A stretch of DNA of 64,000 nucleotides from CAXBNB01 sp965267535 (GCA_965267535.1 OZ254082.1:434001-498000); one strand, 5' to 3'; shown: positions 51,601 through 61,090, numbered from the stretch's first letter. Translations and numbers: made by a program. Notes: generated from the letters alone by a model not told the origin.

Positions 51601-51737
51601 TGCTTCGATTGGAAGAAGGAGAAAACGGAATGGAAGTAAAAGAAGAAAGAGCATATCACATGCTTGAAGAGTTAAATGTGAAGCCAAACGTTTGGTACCT
51701 CACTAAGATTAGAAACAAAGAAGAATCAAACGCTTAA
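48642..51737 (+). CDS. actB: Alternative Complex III, iron-sulfur subunit ActB
   Basis: A 1031-residue periplasmic subunit. Twin-arginine residues 46-47 in TNRRDFLKMMGFGVAAASLAAC mark Tat export. A molybdopterin-oxidoreductase-like domain without an evident cofactor site runs to about 740. The C-terminal ferredoxin-like domain then carries four Cys clusters: CTGCGSCTVSC, CQQCNNAPCETVC, CIGTRYCANNC and CSFC...CASAC, enough for four iron-sulfur clusters. This matches the fused ActB form. It passes electrons from quinol toward the hemes of ActA and ActE. Confidence 0.96.
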   Translation: MKNNKKQYWKGLEELTKNPEFEKYADKEFAEYLPIEDEKQGEGTNRRDFLKMMGFGVAAASLAACEAPVRKAIPYLNKPVDVDPGVPNYYASTYLNGSDFCSIVVKTREGRPIKIEGNKMSSLNGGGTSAQVQASVLSLYDKERLQGPSLDGKDVSWDELDKTVAAKLSAASGKIALISNSIYSPSTRAAIDALKEKYTNIEEYAYDQVSFSGALAANEQTFGQRVLPSYDFSKAKTIVTFGADFLGDWLNHSLHNKQFAQTRKLGPNKKEMSRLYAFESNLSLTGSNADYRTRIKASQQGAYIANLYNAIAKKTGAATVNAGKIEDSANLTKAANDLLASKGKSLVISGSNDPQVQLLVNAINNLLGNYGTTIDINSPDYSRQGDDAKMLNFVKDLKGGNVSAVIFFNCNPVYDHGMGKQIAEGLKKAKFTLSTSDRKDETATLVNAIAPDNHFLESWNDAEPVKGKFLLTQPTISNLFNTRQAQQSFLVWAGNNTSYFDFIKANWKATNFTAQSELTDFDTFWDKCLHDGVFEVNNATEEAAQIGEIAVSYKPTTAGSGDELVLYTTGALGNGSQANNPWLQEMPDPITKAVWDNYLTISRKKAEELNLVVGDMKTQLVNLTVNGYTVKIPALIQPGQADGTVGLAIGYGRTSGGKVANGVGQNAYPFISYAGGFQNLSVTSGVKIEPTGEEYRVAQTQTHHTYMERSNVVQESVLSAYKKDPSAGRSMPMIATYHGKEKPGNISLWEGHKYPNHHWGMIVDMNSCTGCGSCTVSCQAENNVPVVGKDEVLMRREMTWLRIDRYYSHNEEEVSNADGFLDKLKKMENPADNPEVTFQPMMCQQCNNAPCETVCPVAATNHSTEGLNQMAYNRCIGTRYCANNCPYKVRRFNWFKYHDNSQFPENTAMNNDLGKMVLNPDVTVRSRGVMEKCSFCVQRIQYGKLEAKKEGRRPVDGEITTACASACPSEALVFGDMKDPNSRISQMLRLEEGENGMEVKEERAYHMLEELNVKPNVWYLTKIRNKEESNA

Positions 51738-51749
51738 AAGATATAAATT

Positions 51750-53117
51750 ATGCACGCAGAATCAGTAGTTCGCCAGCCTCTTATCACAGGTGGTAAAACG
51801 GTTCACGACATAACGAATGACATTAGTGGAAGAGTAGAAGAAAAACCTGCTAAGTCCTGGCTCATGGCAATGGCTGTGTCTCTTGGCCTGTTGGCTATCG
51901 GTGGGTACTACGTGTATCGTTTGTTGTGGCATGGTATAGGAGAGTGGGGCTTGAATAAAACCGTCGGCTGGGCCTGGGATATCACCAACTTCGTATGGTG
52001 GGTAGGTATAGGTCACGCAGGTACACTTATCTCTGCTATTCTCTTGTTGTTTAGACAAAGGTGGAGAATGGGTATCAACCGTGCGGCAGAAGCAATGACC
52101 ATTTTTGCCGTTATCTGTGCCGCTATGTTCCCGGTACTGCACATGGGGCGTCCCTGGTTGGGTGCTTTTTGGGCACTGCCTCTTCCAAACACATACGGTT
52201 CACTTTGGGTAAACTTTAACTCACCCCTGCTTTGGGACGTGTTTGCCATCAGTACTTACTTTTCAGTATCGTTAGTATTCTGGTATATAGGTCTGATTCC
52301 TGATTTTGCAACCATTCGCGACAGAGCCACTACCAAAGTAAGAAAAGCCATATATGGCGCTTTGAGTATGGGCTGGGTAGGCGATTCTAAAACCTGGTCA
52401 CGATACGAAACAGTATCATTGGTATTGGCCGGATTGGCTACACCTCTTGTACTTTCTGTACACACTATCGTATCTTTTGACTTTGCTACTTCAGTAATAC
52501 CCGGATGGCACACTACGATTTTCCCTCCTTACTTTGTGGCAGGAGCTATTTTCTCCGGATTTGCTATGGTACTTACACTGCTTCTGATCACTCGAAGAGT
52601 GTACAAACTGGAAGACTACATTACCATCCAGCACATCGAGTTGATGAATATCATCATCACCGTAACAGGGTCTATAGTAGGAGTAGCCTACATTACAGAA
52701 TTTTTCATAGCGTCATACTCAGGAGTAGAAGCTGAGCAATATGCTTTTATCAACCGTGCCTTTGGTCCATACTGGTGGGCGTATGCATCGATGATGACGT
52801 GTAACGTGATATCTCCGCAGCTGTTCTGGATTAAGAGCATCCGTACGAACATCGCGTCAACGTTTGTGATTTCTATAATAGTAAACATAGGAATGTGGTT
52901 TGAGCGATTTGTAATTATCGTTACCTCTCTCCACAGAGATTTTATTCCTTCAAGCTGGGCAATGTTCTACCCTGAACCTGCCGACATAGGAGTATACATT
53001 TTCACCTTTGGTTTGTTCTTCACGCTATTCTTCTTGTTTGCCAAATTCTTCCCGGTAATCAACATGGCTGAAGTAAAGAGTATTGTTAAAGCGACATCAG
53101 AAAAAACAGATAAATAA
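51750..53117 (+). CDS. actC: Alternative Complex III, NrfD-like membrane subunit ActC
   Basis: A 455-residue integral membrane protein of the NrfD/PsrC family with about ten helices, containing the menaquinol-binding site of the complex. Recognisable segments include TNFVWWVGIGHAGTLISAILLLF, MFPVLHMGRPWLGAFW and VLSVHTIVSFDFATSVIPGWH, with conserved His and Asp residues in the membrane. It starts 12 bases after actB. Confidence 0.96.
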   Translation: MHAESVVRQPLITGGKTVHDITNDISGRVEEKPAKSWLMAMAVSLGLLAIGGYYVYRLLWHGIGEWGLNKTVGWAWDITNFVWWVGIGHAGTLISAILLLFRQRWRMGINRAAEAMTIFAVICAAMFPVLHMGRPWLGAFWALPLPNTYGSLWVNFNSPLLWDVFAISTYFSVSLVFWYIGLIPDFATIRDRATTKVRKAIYGALSMGWVGDSKTWSRYETVSLVLAGLATPLVLSVHTIVSFDFATSVIPGWHTTIFPPYFVAGAIFSGFAMVLTLLLITRRVYKLEDYITIQHIELMNIIITVTGSIVGVAYITEFFIASYSGVEAEQYAFINRAFGPYWWAYASMMTCNVISPQLFWIKSIRTNIASTFVISIIVNIGMWFERFVIIVTSLHRDFIPSSWAMFYPEPADIGVYIFTFGLFFTLFFLFAKFFPVINMAEVKSIVKATSEKTDK

Positions 53118-53118
53118 T

Positions 53119-53646
53119 ATGGAAAGCGATAAAAATTTCGTCCTGGGTGTTTATGATGACGAAGACCTGTTGTTGAAAGGCATCAAGGATGTGCGTGAAG
53201 GAGGAGTAAAAATCCATGAGGTATATTCACCATTTCCGGTTCACGGCATAGAGGCTGCTCTGGGCTACAAAACATCAAGGCTTTCTGTTGTAGCATTTAT
53301 GTTTGGGCTTACAGGAACAATTTTGGCACTGACCCTGCAAATTGGTACTATGACTGTAGATTGGCCGATGATAGTAGGTGGTAAGGATTTTCTTCCCTTT
53401 CCTACTTTTGTGCCGGTTACTTTTGAGCTTACTGTATTATTAGCCGCATTTGGCATGGTGGGTACTTTCTTCACCATCAGTAATCTGAAACCCTGGGCAA
53501 AGCCAAGAATATTTGATTTGAGAATTACTGACAATAAACACGTGATGGCTGTGGATCTGGCTAAAAACGGTTTGTCAGAAGATGAGATAAAGAAAATCAT
53601 TCAGGCCTCTGGAGCTTCAGAAGTCAACAATAAGAACTTTGTATAA
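53119..53646 (+). CDS. actD: Alternative Complex III, subunit ActD (DUF3341)
   Basis: A 175-residue membrane subunit with a cytoplasmic N-terminal domain (FVLGVYDDEDLLLKGIKDVREGGVKIHEVYSPFPVHGIEAALG) and two helices (about 58-78 and 92-116). This is the DUF3341 form specific to Alternative Complex III. I chose the ATG at 53119, 1 base after the actC stop, over an upstream start at 53083 inside actC. Confidence 0.95.
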   Translation: MESDKNFVLGVYDDEDLLLKGIKDVREGGVKIHEVYSPFPVHGIEAALGYKTSRLSVVAFMFGLTGTILALTLQIGTMTVDWPMIVGGKDFLPFPTFVPVTFELTVLLAAFGMVGTFFTISNLKPWAKPRIFDLRITDNKHVMAVDLAKNGLSEDEIKKIIQASGASEVNNKNFV

Positions 53647-53674
53647 ACAGGCACGGAATAGAAAAATCGTAAAG

Positions 53675-54301
53675 ATGAATTTTTATAGATATACAAATTG
53701 TGCAGTAGTGGTAATAGTAGCTTGTCTGCTCGCTTCTTGTGCAGCTCGCGACAACAACCCCGGAGTAGAATATGCTCCTCAAATGTACCACTCTATACCT
53801 TACGAAGGATTATCACAAATACAAGATGAAGAGGCGGGAAGATGGTTGACTTCAATGGACGATGTGCCGGGTGAATTTTATACCTCTAACCCCAACAACC
53901 CCCACGCAATGAACATGCGGGAGCCTGTAGCTAATACGGTAAAACGTAGCAAAAAAGGTTACCTGCCCTATAGAATACCCAAAGACAGTCTGGAACTGGC
54001 CGGCGCTACACTCAAAAATCCATTGGATTCTACTGCAGCTATAGTGGCAGAAGGCAAGGCACTGTTTGACAGGTATTGTGAGCACTGCCATGGATCGACC
54101 GGACTGGGCGATGGCTTGGTAGGAGAAGTGTTTAAAGGTGTTACGCCATACAATTCAAGAGCAGTAAAAGACAAACCTGAAGGCCATATCTTTCATGTAA
54201 TTACTCATGGAAAAGGACGTATGGGTGCTCACGCATCTCAGGTGAGTGTAGAAGATAGATGGAAGATAGTAAGATTTGTTCAAACCCTTCAAAAACAATA
54301 A
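53675..54301 (+). CDS. actE: Alternative Complex III, monoheme cytochrome subunit ActE
   Basis: A 208-residue lipoprotein. I chose the ATG at 53675 because it gives a signal peptide with lipobox LLASC; the longer frame overlaps actD. One heme c motif, CEHCH (about residue 133), with a later Met in GRMGAH as the likely sixth ligand. It is the class I cytochrome c of the complex and, by analogy, hands electrons to the oxidase. Confidence 0.94.
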   Translation: MNFYRYTNCAVVVIVACLLASCAARDNNPGVEYAPQMYHSIPYEGLSQIQDEEAGRWLTSMDDVPGEFYTSNPNNPHAMNMREPVANTVKRSKKGYLPYRIPKDSLELAGATLKNPLDSTAAIVAEGKALFDRYCEHCHGSTGLGDGLVGEVFKGVTPYNSRAVKDKPEGHIFHVITHGKGRMGAHASQVSVEDRWKIVRFVQTLQKQ

Positions 54302-54317
54302 TTCATACGATACGATT

Positions 54318-55574
54318 ATGACTGACGAAAAATATATATTCTCCGCTAAGGCAAAGAAAAACCTGCTCTTTACCCTATTGGCGGGTGTGGTATTGTCCAT
54401 TGTTGGTATTATCATGATTAATACCGGTGGACACCATGGAGGGGATCATGGCGCACATCAGGAAGCCGCACATCATACTGCTACCTGGCTCAAAAGACTT
54501 TATGCTGACATCTGGATCAACAATGTATTCTTTGCAGGATTGGGTGTAATAGGTGTCTTCTTTGTAGCCATTCAGTATGTATCTCAGGCGGGTTGGTCTG
54601 CCGGATTGAAGCGCATTCCGCTTATGTTTGGTTACTGGTTGCCTATTTCAGGAGTTATCATGCTGGTTATGTTTTTTGTAGCCGGTCACGATTTGTTCCA
54701 CTGGACACACGAATACCTTTACGACACTGCCAGTGAAGAGTACGATGCTATTATAGCCGGTAAATCCTGGTATTTGAATACCACTTTTTATGTGGCTCGT
54801 TTGGTCGTGTTTTTTGCTGTATGGTACATGATGTTTTCTTTTATCAAAAAGAGAATATATGCCGAAGATCTGGAAGGTGGCACTACTCACTGGTTTAAAC
54901 TAAGAGGACTGTCAGCTATCTTTTTAGTATTCTTTGCATATTCGTCTTCTATGGCAGCATGGGATTGGATCATGTCTATCGACCCTCACTGGTTTAGCAC
55001 CATGTTTGGTTGGTATGTATTTGCCAGCTGGTGGGTATCGGGTCTTTCGCTTATCGCTTTCATGACTATTTTGCTCAAAGAAAAAGGTTACCTGAAGGTA
55101 GTAAACGAAAATCACCTGCACGATTTAGGCAAGTTTATCTGGGGATTTAGCATCTTCTGGACTTACATCTGGTTTTCACAGTTTTTGCTGATCTATTATG
55201 CAAACATTCCTGAAGAGACTATCTATTTTGTAGAGAGGCTGCACAGCGATACCTATGTTGGGTTTTTCTTTACTAACCTGATACTTAACTTCTTCTTGCC
55301 GTTCTTGTTGTTGATGACTAGACAAGCCAAGAGACATACAAGAATATTGAAAGTAGTATGTCCGATCATAATTTTCGGTCACTGGATAGATTTCTTCCTG
55401 ATGGTAACACCGGGTACTATGAAAGACGATGGAGGATTTGGACTGCTTGAGTTAGGTACTATTATGATTTTTGCATCTGCATTTTTGTATGTAGTGCTAC
55501 ACAATCTGGCCAAACAACCACTGGTAGCGAAAAATCACCCTATGTTGGAGGAAAGCCTTCATCACCATATTTAA
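54318..55574 (+). CDS. actF: Alternative Complex III, membrane subunit ActF
   Basis: A 418-residue, ten-helix protein related to ActC (NrfD-like) but lacking a bound quinone site in studied complexes. A His-rich loop near residue 40 (GGHHGGDHGAHQEAAHH) follows the first helix. Conserved membrane segments include HDLFHWTHEYLY, AAWDWIMSIDPHWFSTMFGWYVF and VCPIIIFGHWIDFFLMVTPG. I chose the ATG at 54318, 16 bases after actE. The CtaC gene follows after 31 bases. Confidence 0.94.
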   Translation: MTDEKYIFSAKAKKNLLFTLLAGVVLSIVGIIMINTGGHHGGDHGAHQEAAHHTATWLKRLYADIWINNVFFAGLGVIGVFFVAIQYVSQAGWSAGLKRIPLMFGYWLPISGVIMLVMFFVAGHDLFHWTHEYLYDTASEEYDAIIAGKSWYLNTTFYVARLVVFFAVWYMMFSFIKKRIYAEDLEGGTTHWFKLRGLSAIFLVFFAYSSSMAAWDWIMSIDPHWFSTMFGWYVFASWWVSGLSLIAFMTILLKEKGYLKVVNENHLHDLGKFIWGFSIFWTYIWFSQFLLIYYANIPEETIYFVERLHSDTYVGFFFTNLILNFFLPFLLLMTRQAKRHTRILKVVCPIIIFGHWIDFFLMVTPGTMKDDGGFGLLELGTIMIFASAFLYVVLHNLAKQPLVAKNHPMLEESLHHHI

Positions 55575-55605
55575 GAGAGATTAAAAATATTTTATAGATA
55601 AAGTT

Positions 55606-56634
55606 ATGCTGAATATAGTAATCTGGTTAGCGGTTATTCTGGTAGGAGCCATTCTTGTTACCATCTTTAGGGCACATACGCTTGTCCAGGTGATGAAGGG
55701 TAAAAAGGCTGATCAAGTTGGGAAAAGTAACAATGTAAATGCCATCCTGTTTATGGTGTTTTTGGTACTGGGTACCGTGTTGTTTGGCGTGTACTCCTAT
55801 ACGGAGTTTGATAGGTACACAGTGCCGGTAGCGTCTGAGCATGGAGAAATCACCTTCCGCCTGTTTTGGATTACCATGGCGGTAACCATTTTTGTGTTCA
55901 TTTCTACTCACATTTTCCTGTTCTACTTTGCTTATAAGTACAAGCATAAAGAAGGCGCTAAGGCATACTTCTACCCTCACAACGACAAGCTGGAGATGAT
56001 CTGGACGATTATACCTGCTATCGTACTTACTCTGTTGATCTGGTCAGGGTTCAGTGCATGGGTTAAAATTACAGATCAGGCACCCGAAAATGCTGAGGTG
56101 ATAGAGATAGTAGGCTACCAGTATGCCTGGTTAAGTAGATACCCTGGAGAAGATAAAGAACTAGGACGTCACAACTACCAGTTGATTGATTCTGAAAACC
56201 AACTAGGAGTTGACTTTACGGATAAAAATGCTTTGGATGATTTTCAGTCCAGGGAAATACACGTGCCAAAGGGTAAGCCGGTATTGTTCAAAATCAGAGC
56301 TTTGGATGTAATACACAGTGTGTATGTACCTCACTTTAGGCTACAAATGAACGCCGTACCCGGCATGCCTACACAGTTTTGGTTTGTGCCTTCAAAAACC
56401 ACAGCCGAAATGAGAGAGGAAACCGGAAACGAAGATTTTCAATACGAACTGGTATGTAACAAAATTTGTGGTAAAGGTCACTTTGCCATGCGTAGCATTA
56501 TCGTAGTAGACGAGCCCGAAGATTATGAAAAGTGGTATGCTTCTCAGAAGTCCTGGTTGTCTAAAAATCCGGATTACGTGGTAAAACATAACATAGAAAA
56601 TACGGTAGAGGGTGTTGCTCAATCGGGCAATTAA
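55606..56634 (+). CDS. ctaC: Cytochrome c oxidase subunit II
   Basis: A 342-residue membrane-anchored CuA protein that takes electrons from cytochrome c or ActE. Three hydrophobic helices, about residues 2-22, 44-65 and 82-105, precede a periplasmic cupredoxin domain with the CuA ligands in HSVYVPHFRL (near 239) and CNKICGKGHFAM (Cys284, Cys288, His292, Met295). No heme c motif is fused, so this is an aa3-like subunit. It lies downstream of actF in the same run. Confidence 0.96.
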   Translation: MLNIVIWLAVILVGAILVTIFRAHTLVQVMKGKKADQVGKSNNVNAILFMVFLVLGTVLFGVYSYTEFDRYTVPVASEHGEITFRLFWITMAVTIFVFISTHIFLFYFAYKYKHKEGAKAYFYPHNDKLEMIWTIIPAIVLTLLIWSGFSAWVKITDQAPENAEVIEIVGYQYAWLSRYPGEDKELGRHNYQLIDSENQLGVDFTDKNALDDFQSREIHVPKGKPVLFKIRALDVIHSVYVPHFRLQMNAVPGMPTQFWFVPSKTTAEMREETGNEDFQYELVCNKICGKGHFAMRSIIVVDEPEDYEKWYASQKSWLSKNPDYVVKHNIENTVEGVAQSGN

Positions 56635-56675
56635 GAATCACGTTTAAAAAACTTCGCACTAAGAATAAAGAAATT

Positions 56676-58514
56676 ATGGCTGTTACTGAAGTACAATTAG
56701 ATGAAAGTCAAGCCCATCACGACGATCATCATGAGCATCATGGCAACTTTGTGACTAACTATATCTTTTCAGAAGATCACAAGGTAATAGGTAAGCAATT
56801 TTTGATTACTGGTATTATATGGGCAATTATAGGTGGTGGTCTGTCTATTTTGTTTAGACTCCAGCTTGGTTTCCCCGACATGGATCTGGAGTGGTTGAGA
56901 CCACTGCTAGGCAACTGGATAACCAGCACAGGCAAACTCGATTCAGAATTTTACCTGGCACTGGTAACTATGCACGGTACTATTATGGTATTCTTCGTGC
57001 TTACAGCTGGTTTGAGTGGTACATTTAGTAACTTCCTTATCCCACTTCAAATTGGTGCCCGCGATATGGCATCCGGTTTTATGAACATGCTTTCATACTG
57101 GTTCTTTTTCCTTTCTAGTGTGATTATGTTCATCTCGTTGTTTATCTCTACAGGACCTGCAGCCGGTGGATGGACGATTTACCCCCCTCTTAGTGCATTG
57201 CCTCAGGCAATTCAGGGATCAGGACTGGGAATGACACTGTGGTTGGTGTCTATGTTCTTCTTTATCGTATCTACTCTGCTGGGAGGTATCAACTACATCT
57301 CTACAGTTATTAACCTTCGTACCCAGGGCATGACTTTTACGCGTCTGCCATTGACTATCTGGGCATTTTTTATCACCGCTATATTAGGGTTGTTGTCCTT
57401 CCCGGTATTGGTAGCAGCAGTGTTGCTGTTGGTATTTGACCGTTCGTTTGGTACCAGTTTTTACCTGTCGGATATTTATATCGGAGGTGAGGCACTGGCC
57501 AATCAGGGAGGTAGCCCGATCTTGTTCCAGCACTTGTTTTGGTTCCTGGGTCACCCAGAGGTGTATATTGTGATTTTGCCTGCATTGGGTATCACTTCAG
57601 AAATCATTTCTACCAATTCACGTAAGCCTATCTTTGGATACCGTGCGATGATTGGTTCGATTATGGGTATTGGTGTACTGTCGTTTGTAGTATGGGCACA
57701 CCACATGTTCGTTACAGGTATGAGCCCTTTCTTAGGGTCAATCTTTATGATACTTACGCTGATCATTGCAGTACCCTCTGCGATCAAAGCGTTTAACTAC
57801 ATAACCACACTTTGGAGGGGTAACATTGTGTTTACTCCAGCGATGTTGTTTTCTATCGGTCTTGTGTCGTTCTTTATCTCGGGTGGTATCACAGGTATAT
57901 TCCTGGGTAACTCTGCGCTGGATATCTTTTTGCACGACACTTATTTTGTGGTAGCTCACTTCCACCTGGTAATGGGTAGTGCTGCATTTTTCGGAATGAT
58001 CGCCGGTGTATACCACTGGTTCCCAAAAATGTTTGGCCGTATGATGGACGACAAATTAGGTTATGTACATTTCTGGGTAACTTTTATAGGAGTTTACATG
58101 GTGTTCTTCCCATTGCACTACATTGGTATTGCCGGTTTCCCCAGAAGATATTACTCGTTCACCAACTTCGATGCATTTAGCTCATTTGGCGATCTGAATA
58201 TGTTTGTAAGTGCCGCGGCTATTTTCACTTTTGGTGCTCAGATATTGTTCTTACTCAACTTCTTCTATAGTATTTACAGAGGTAAAAAGGCACCTGAAAA
58301 TCCATGGAATTCGAACACACTGGAGTGGACTACTCCAAGACTTCCAGGACACGGCAACTGGCCAGGCGAATTGCCTACTGTTCACCGTTGGCCGTATGAT
58401 TATAGTAAACCTGGGTCTGAGTCGGATTTTATACCGCAGACAGTACCTTTTTCTGAGACGCCAGAGTCCAACTTCGATCACGAACAGGAGCTAGCAAAGC
58501 AAGAAGGAAAGTGA
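56676..58514 (+). CDS. ctaD: Cytochrome c oxidase subunit I
   Basis: The catalytic subunit, 612 residues with about twelve helices. It reduces oxygen to water at a heme a3-CuB centre and pumps protons. The CuB/heme signatures are intact: GHPEVYIVILPALG with the His-Tyr crosslink, WAHHMFVTGM with the two CuB histidines, and HDTYFVVAHFHLVMG with the axial histidines. A His-rich N-terminal stretch (QAHHDDHHEHHGNF) precedes the first helix. 41 bases after ctaC. Confidence 0.97.
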   Translation: MAVTEVQLDESQAHHDDHHEHHGNFVTNYIFSEDHKVIGKQFLITGIIWAIIGGGLSILFRLQLGFPDMDLEWLRPLLGNWITSTGKLDSEFYLALVTMHGTIMVFFVLTAGLSGTFSNFLIPLQIGARDMASGFMNMLSYWFFFLSSVIMFISLFISTGPAAGGWTIYPPLSALPQAIQGSGLGMTLWLVSMFFFIVSTLLGGINYISTVINLRTQGMTFTRLPLTIWAFFITAILGLLSFPVLVAAVLLLVFDRSFGTSFYLSDIYIGGEALANQGGSPILFQHLFWFLGHPEVYIVILPALGITSEIISTNSRKPIFGYRAMIGSIMGIGVLSFVVWAHHMFVTGMSPFLGSIFMILTLIIAVPSAIKAFNYITTLWRGNIVFTPAMLFSIGLVSFFISGGITGIFLGNSALDIFLHDTYFVVAHFHLVMGSAAFFGMIAGVYHWFPKMFGRMMDDKLGYVHFWVTFIGVYMVFFPLHYIGIAGFPRRYYSFTNFDAFSSFGDLNMFVSAAAIFTFGAQILFLLNFFYSIYRGKKAPENPWNSNTLEWTTPRLPGHGNWPGELPTVHRWPYDYSKPGSESDFIPQTVPFSETPESNFDHEQELAKQEGK

Positions 58515-58524
58515 CCCCATCGGT

Positions 58525-59598
58525 ATGACCACTAAACCGAACTATCGGTTATTTAGAATACTTAATTTGATATCGATCATTGCCGTTTACCTGTTGATAC
58601 TGGTAGGCGGCATTGTTCGTAGTACAGGGTCTGGTATGGGGTGCCCGGACTGGCCCAAGTGCTTTGGGCAGTATGTGCCACCTACAAGTGCGGCGGATTT
58701 GCCGGCCGATTACAAAGAGATTTATTCGCAAAAACGACATGAAAAGAATTTGCGAGTAGCTGCTATGATGCGCTCATTAGGTATGCATTCGCTTGCAGCT
58801 AAGATTACACAGGATGAGTCCATACTCGTAGAGCAGACTTTTAATCCTACAAAAACCTGGATCGAATACCTGAATCGCCTGCTCGGTGTGTTAGTCGGTT
58901 TTTTTATTTTGTCCGGTTTTATTAGTTCATTCAAATATTGGTCGAGCCGAAAAAGTTTGTTTTTCCTTTCCCTGAGTGCATTGTTATTGGTCATTTTTCA
59001 GGGATGGATAGGTTCTATAGTAGTGTCGACCAACCTGCTGCCCGGCATGATTACATTTCACATGCTTCTGGCCATTGGTTTGATAGCGCTACTGTTGAAA
59101 ATAAGGCACAAAGTAACGGAAGGTACAGAAGTGCTGATTGTGAAAAAATACAACACCGTAAGGAGTGTACTGGTAGCGTGTATAGCGCTTTTTCTTACAC
59201 AGATAGTATTGGGTACTCAGGTAAGAGAAGCGATCGATATAATAGCAGATAGACTGGGGGAAGCGCAGAGGGGGCTGTGGATAGAAAATCTGGGACTGAC
59301 ATTTTATGTACATAGAAGCTATTCACTCTTGCTGCTGGTGGTACATCTGGTGTTGGTAGTAAAATTGTTTAGAGGATTTAAACTTACCGGTTTGGGGCGG
59401 ATTTTGGCCTGGAGCATGGTAGTGATGATAATATTGGAGATAGCAACGGGAACAGTACTGGCATATTTTGCATTGCCGTATAGTATGCAGCCGGTACATT
59501 TATTTCTGGCATTGGTGATTTTTGGTATACAATATTACCTGTTATTGATGATTAAAGGTGCTTCTCCGGCAACAAACAAAATAGAACAACAAAACTGA
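58525..59598 (+). CDS. ctaA: Heme A synthase (COX15/CtaA)
   Basis: A 357-residue, eight-helix enzyme converting heme O to heme A for subunit I. The first-loop motif RSTGSGMGCPDWPKCFGQYVPP carries the two redox cysteines; paired heme-ligand histidines appear in NLLPGMITFHMLLAIGLI, YVHRSYSLLLLVVHL and MQPVHLFLALVIF. It begins 10 bases after ctaD and 1 base before ctaB, so all three are co-expressed. Confidence 0.94.
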   Translation: MTTKPNYRLFRILNLISIIAVYLLILVGGIVRSTGSGMGCPDWPKCFGQYVPPTSAADLPADYKEIYSQKRHEKNLRVAAMMRSLGMHSLAAKITQDESILVEQTFNPTKTWIEYLNRLLGVLVGFFILSGFISSFKYWSSRKSLFFLSLSALLLVIFQGWIGSIVVSTNLLPGMITFHMLLAIGLIALLLKIRHKVTEGTEVLIVKKYNTVRSVLVACIALFLTQIVLGTQVREAIDIIADRLGEAQRGLWIENLGLTFYVHRSYSLLLLVVHLVLVVKLFRGFKLTGLGRILAWSMVVMIILEIATGTVLAYFALPYSMQPVHLFLALVIFGIQYYLLLMIKGASPATNKIEQQN

Positions 59599-59599
59599 T

Positions 59600-60484
59600 A
59601 TGGTAGAAGGTGTAGCAGTTTCAGGAGTAATGCCAAAAGTGAAAGCGTATGTGGAGCTAATGAAGCTTCGTCTTTCTTTTTTGGTCGCTTTTTCGTCAGG
59701 CTTTGGTTATATCCTGGCTTCAACTGAGGGTATCAATTTTCTCACACTGATCGCTTTGAGTCTGGGAGGCATATTGGTTTCAGGGGCTTCTATAGCTATC
59801 AATCAGGTAAAAGAGGTAGAGTTCGATAAGGTGATGAAAAGGACACAAAGCCGTCCTTTACCTACCGGCAGGCTGTCCGCTCAGGAAGCTGTATCTTTTG
59901 CTGTTGTGAGTTTCTTAACGGGTATTGCTCTGCTGTATATTACAACCAATATACAGACTGTAGTGCTATCATTTATATCCATGATACTTTACAGCTTTGT
60001 GTATACTCCGCTCAAGCGAGTGGGACCTATAGCTGTATTTGTAGGGGCTATACCCGGTGCACTTCCTCCGCTTTTGGGGTGGGTAGCTGCTACTGGTACT
60101 ATCTCTTATGAGGCATTGATCATTTTTGGTATTCAGTTTATATGGCAGTTTCCTCACTTTTGGGCTATTGCCTGGGTGGCAGATGAAGACTATAAAAAAG
60201 CGGGCTTTAAGCTTTTGCCGGGAGGTGGAAAAAAAGACATTCAGACAGCCATCAACATTATGATTTACACGTTGTTTTTGATACCGCTCGGGTTGCTGCC
60301 CATGTATTTTGGTATTACAGGCATCAATTCAGCTGTTGTTGCCGCTATATGTGGTGTATTATTTTTGGCACAAACCTTTGGCCTGATGAGAGATTACTCT
60401 AAAAAATCGGCCATGAAAATAATGTACGGATCCTTCCTATACCTACCCATAGTACAAATTGCTTTTTTATTAGATAAAGTTTAG
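59600..60484 (+). CDS. ctaB: Protoheme IX farnesyltransferase (heme O synthase)
   Basis: A 294-residue UbiA-type prenyltransferase with nine helices that adds the farnesyl tail to heme B. The active-site loop INQVKEVEFDKVMKRTQSRPLPTG and the second acidic loop AWVADEDYKKAGFKLLP are intact. It lies between ctaA and the first subunit III gene. Confidence 0.95.
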   Translation: MVEGVAVSGVMPKVKAYVELMKLRLSFLVAFSSGFGYILASTEGINFLTLIALSLGGILVSGASIAINQVKEVEFDKVMKRTQSRPLPTGRLSAQEAVSFAVVSFLTGIALLYITTNIQTVVLSFISMILYSFVYTPLKRVGPIAVFVGAIPGALPPLLGWVAATGTISYEALIIFGIQFIWQFPHFWAIAWVADEDYKKAGFKLLPGGGKKDIQTAINIMIYTLFLIPLGLLPMYFGITGINSAVVAAICGVLFLAQTFGLMRDYSKKSAMKIMYGSFLYLPIVQIAFLLDKV

Positions 60485-60488
60485 AAAC

Positions 60489-61070
60489 ATGAATCCGGCA
60501 ATGACTTTGAAAAACAAACAATCCAACATGTTGAAAATGCACCCCAAAAAATTTGGGATGTGGTTGTTTATGGTATCGGTAGTGATGCTTTTTGTGGCGT
60601 TTACCAGTGCCTATGTAGTAAAACAGTCTGATGGTGTGTGGCTCGATTTCGAATTGCCTGCACTGTTTGATTACACTACGGCAATCATTATACTGTCGAG
60701 TGTGTCGATGCACTGGGCATTGATAGCAGCTCGAAAAAACCTCATTAAGATGATACGATTGGCACTGGGGGTAACTTTTGCCTTGGGCGTATTGTTCTTG
60801 GTAGGACAGTATTTAGCCTGGGGAGAGCTCGTAGAGGCTGGGGTTTACTTTGTAGGTAACCCATCCGGGTCGTTTCTCTATGTGCTTACCGGTGTGCATG
60901 GTGTACACCTCATTAGCGCAGTAATATTTCTCATATTTGTATTAATTTCAGCCTTTCAGTATAAGGTACATTCTAAAAGTTTGATTCAACTGGAAATTTG
61001 CACCACATATTGGCATTTTTTGGGTGGACTTTGGTTGTATTTATACTTATTTTTGGCTCTTAATCATTAA
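60489..61070 (+). CDS. Heme-copper oxidase subunit III-like protein (short)
   Basis: A 193-residue membrane protein with five helices, of the cytochrome c oxidase subunit III family: FGMWLFMVSVVMLFVAFTSAYVV, LGVTFALGVLFLVGQYLAW, GVHGVHLISAVIFLI and CTTYWHFLGGLWLYLYLFLAL. It starts 4 bases after ctaB. A second subunit III gene follows directly, so the oxidase may contain both chains or the short one may substitute. Confidence 0.88.
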   Translation: MNPAMTLKNKQSNMLKMHPKKFGMWLFMVSVVMLFVAFTSAYVVKQSDGVWLDFELPALFDYTTAIIILSSVSMHWALIAARKNLIKMIRLALGVTFALGVLFLVGQYLAWGELVEAGVYFVGNPSGSFLYVLTGVHGVHLISAVIFLIFVLISAFQYKVHSKSLIQLEICTTYWHFLGGLWLYLYLFLALNH

Positions 61071-61090
61071 ACTAAATTTACTTTAAAAAC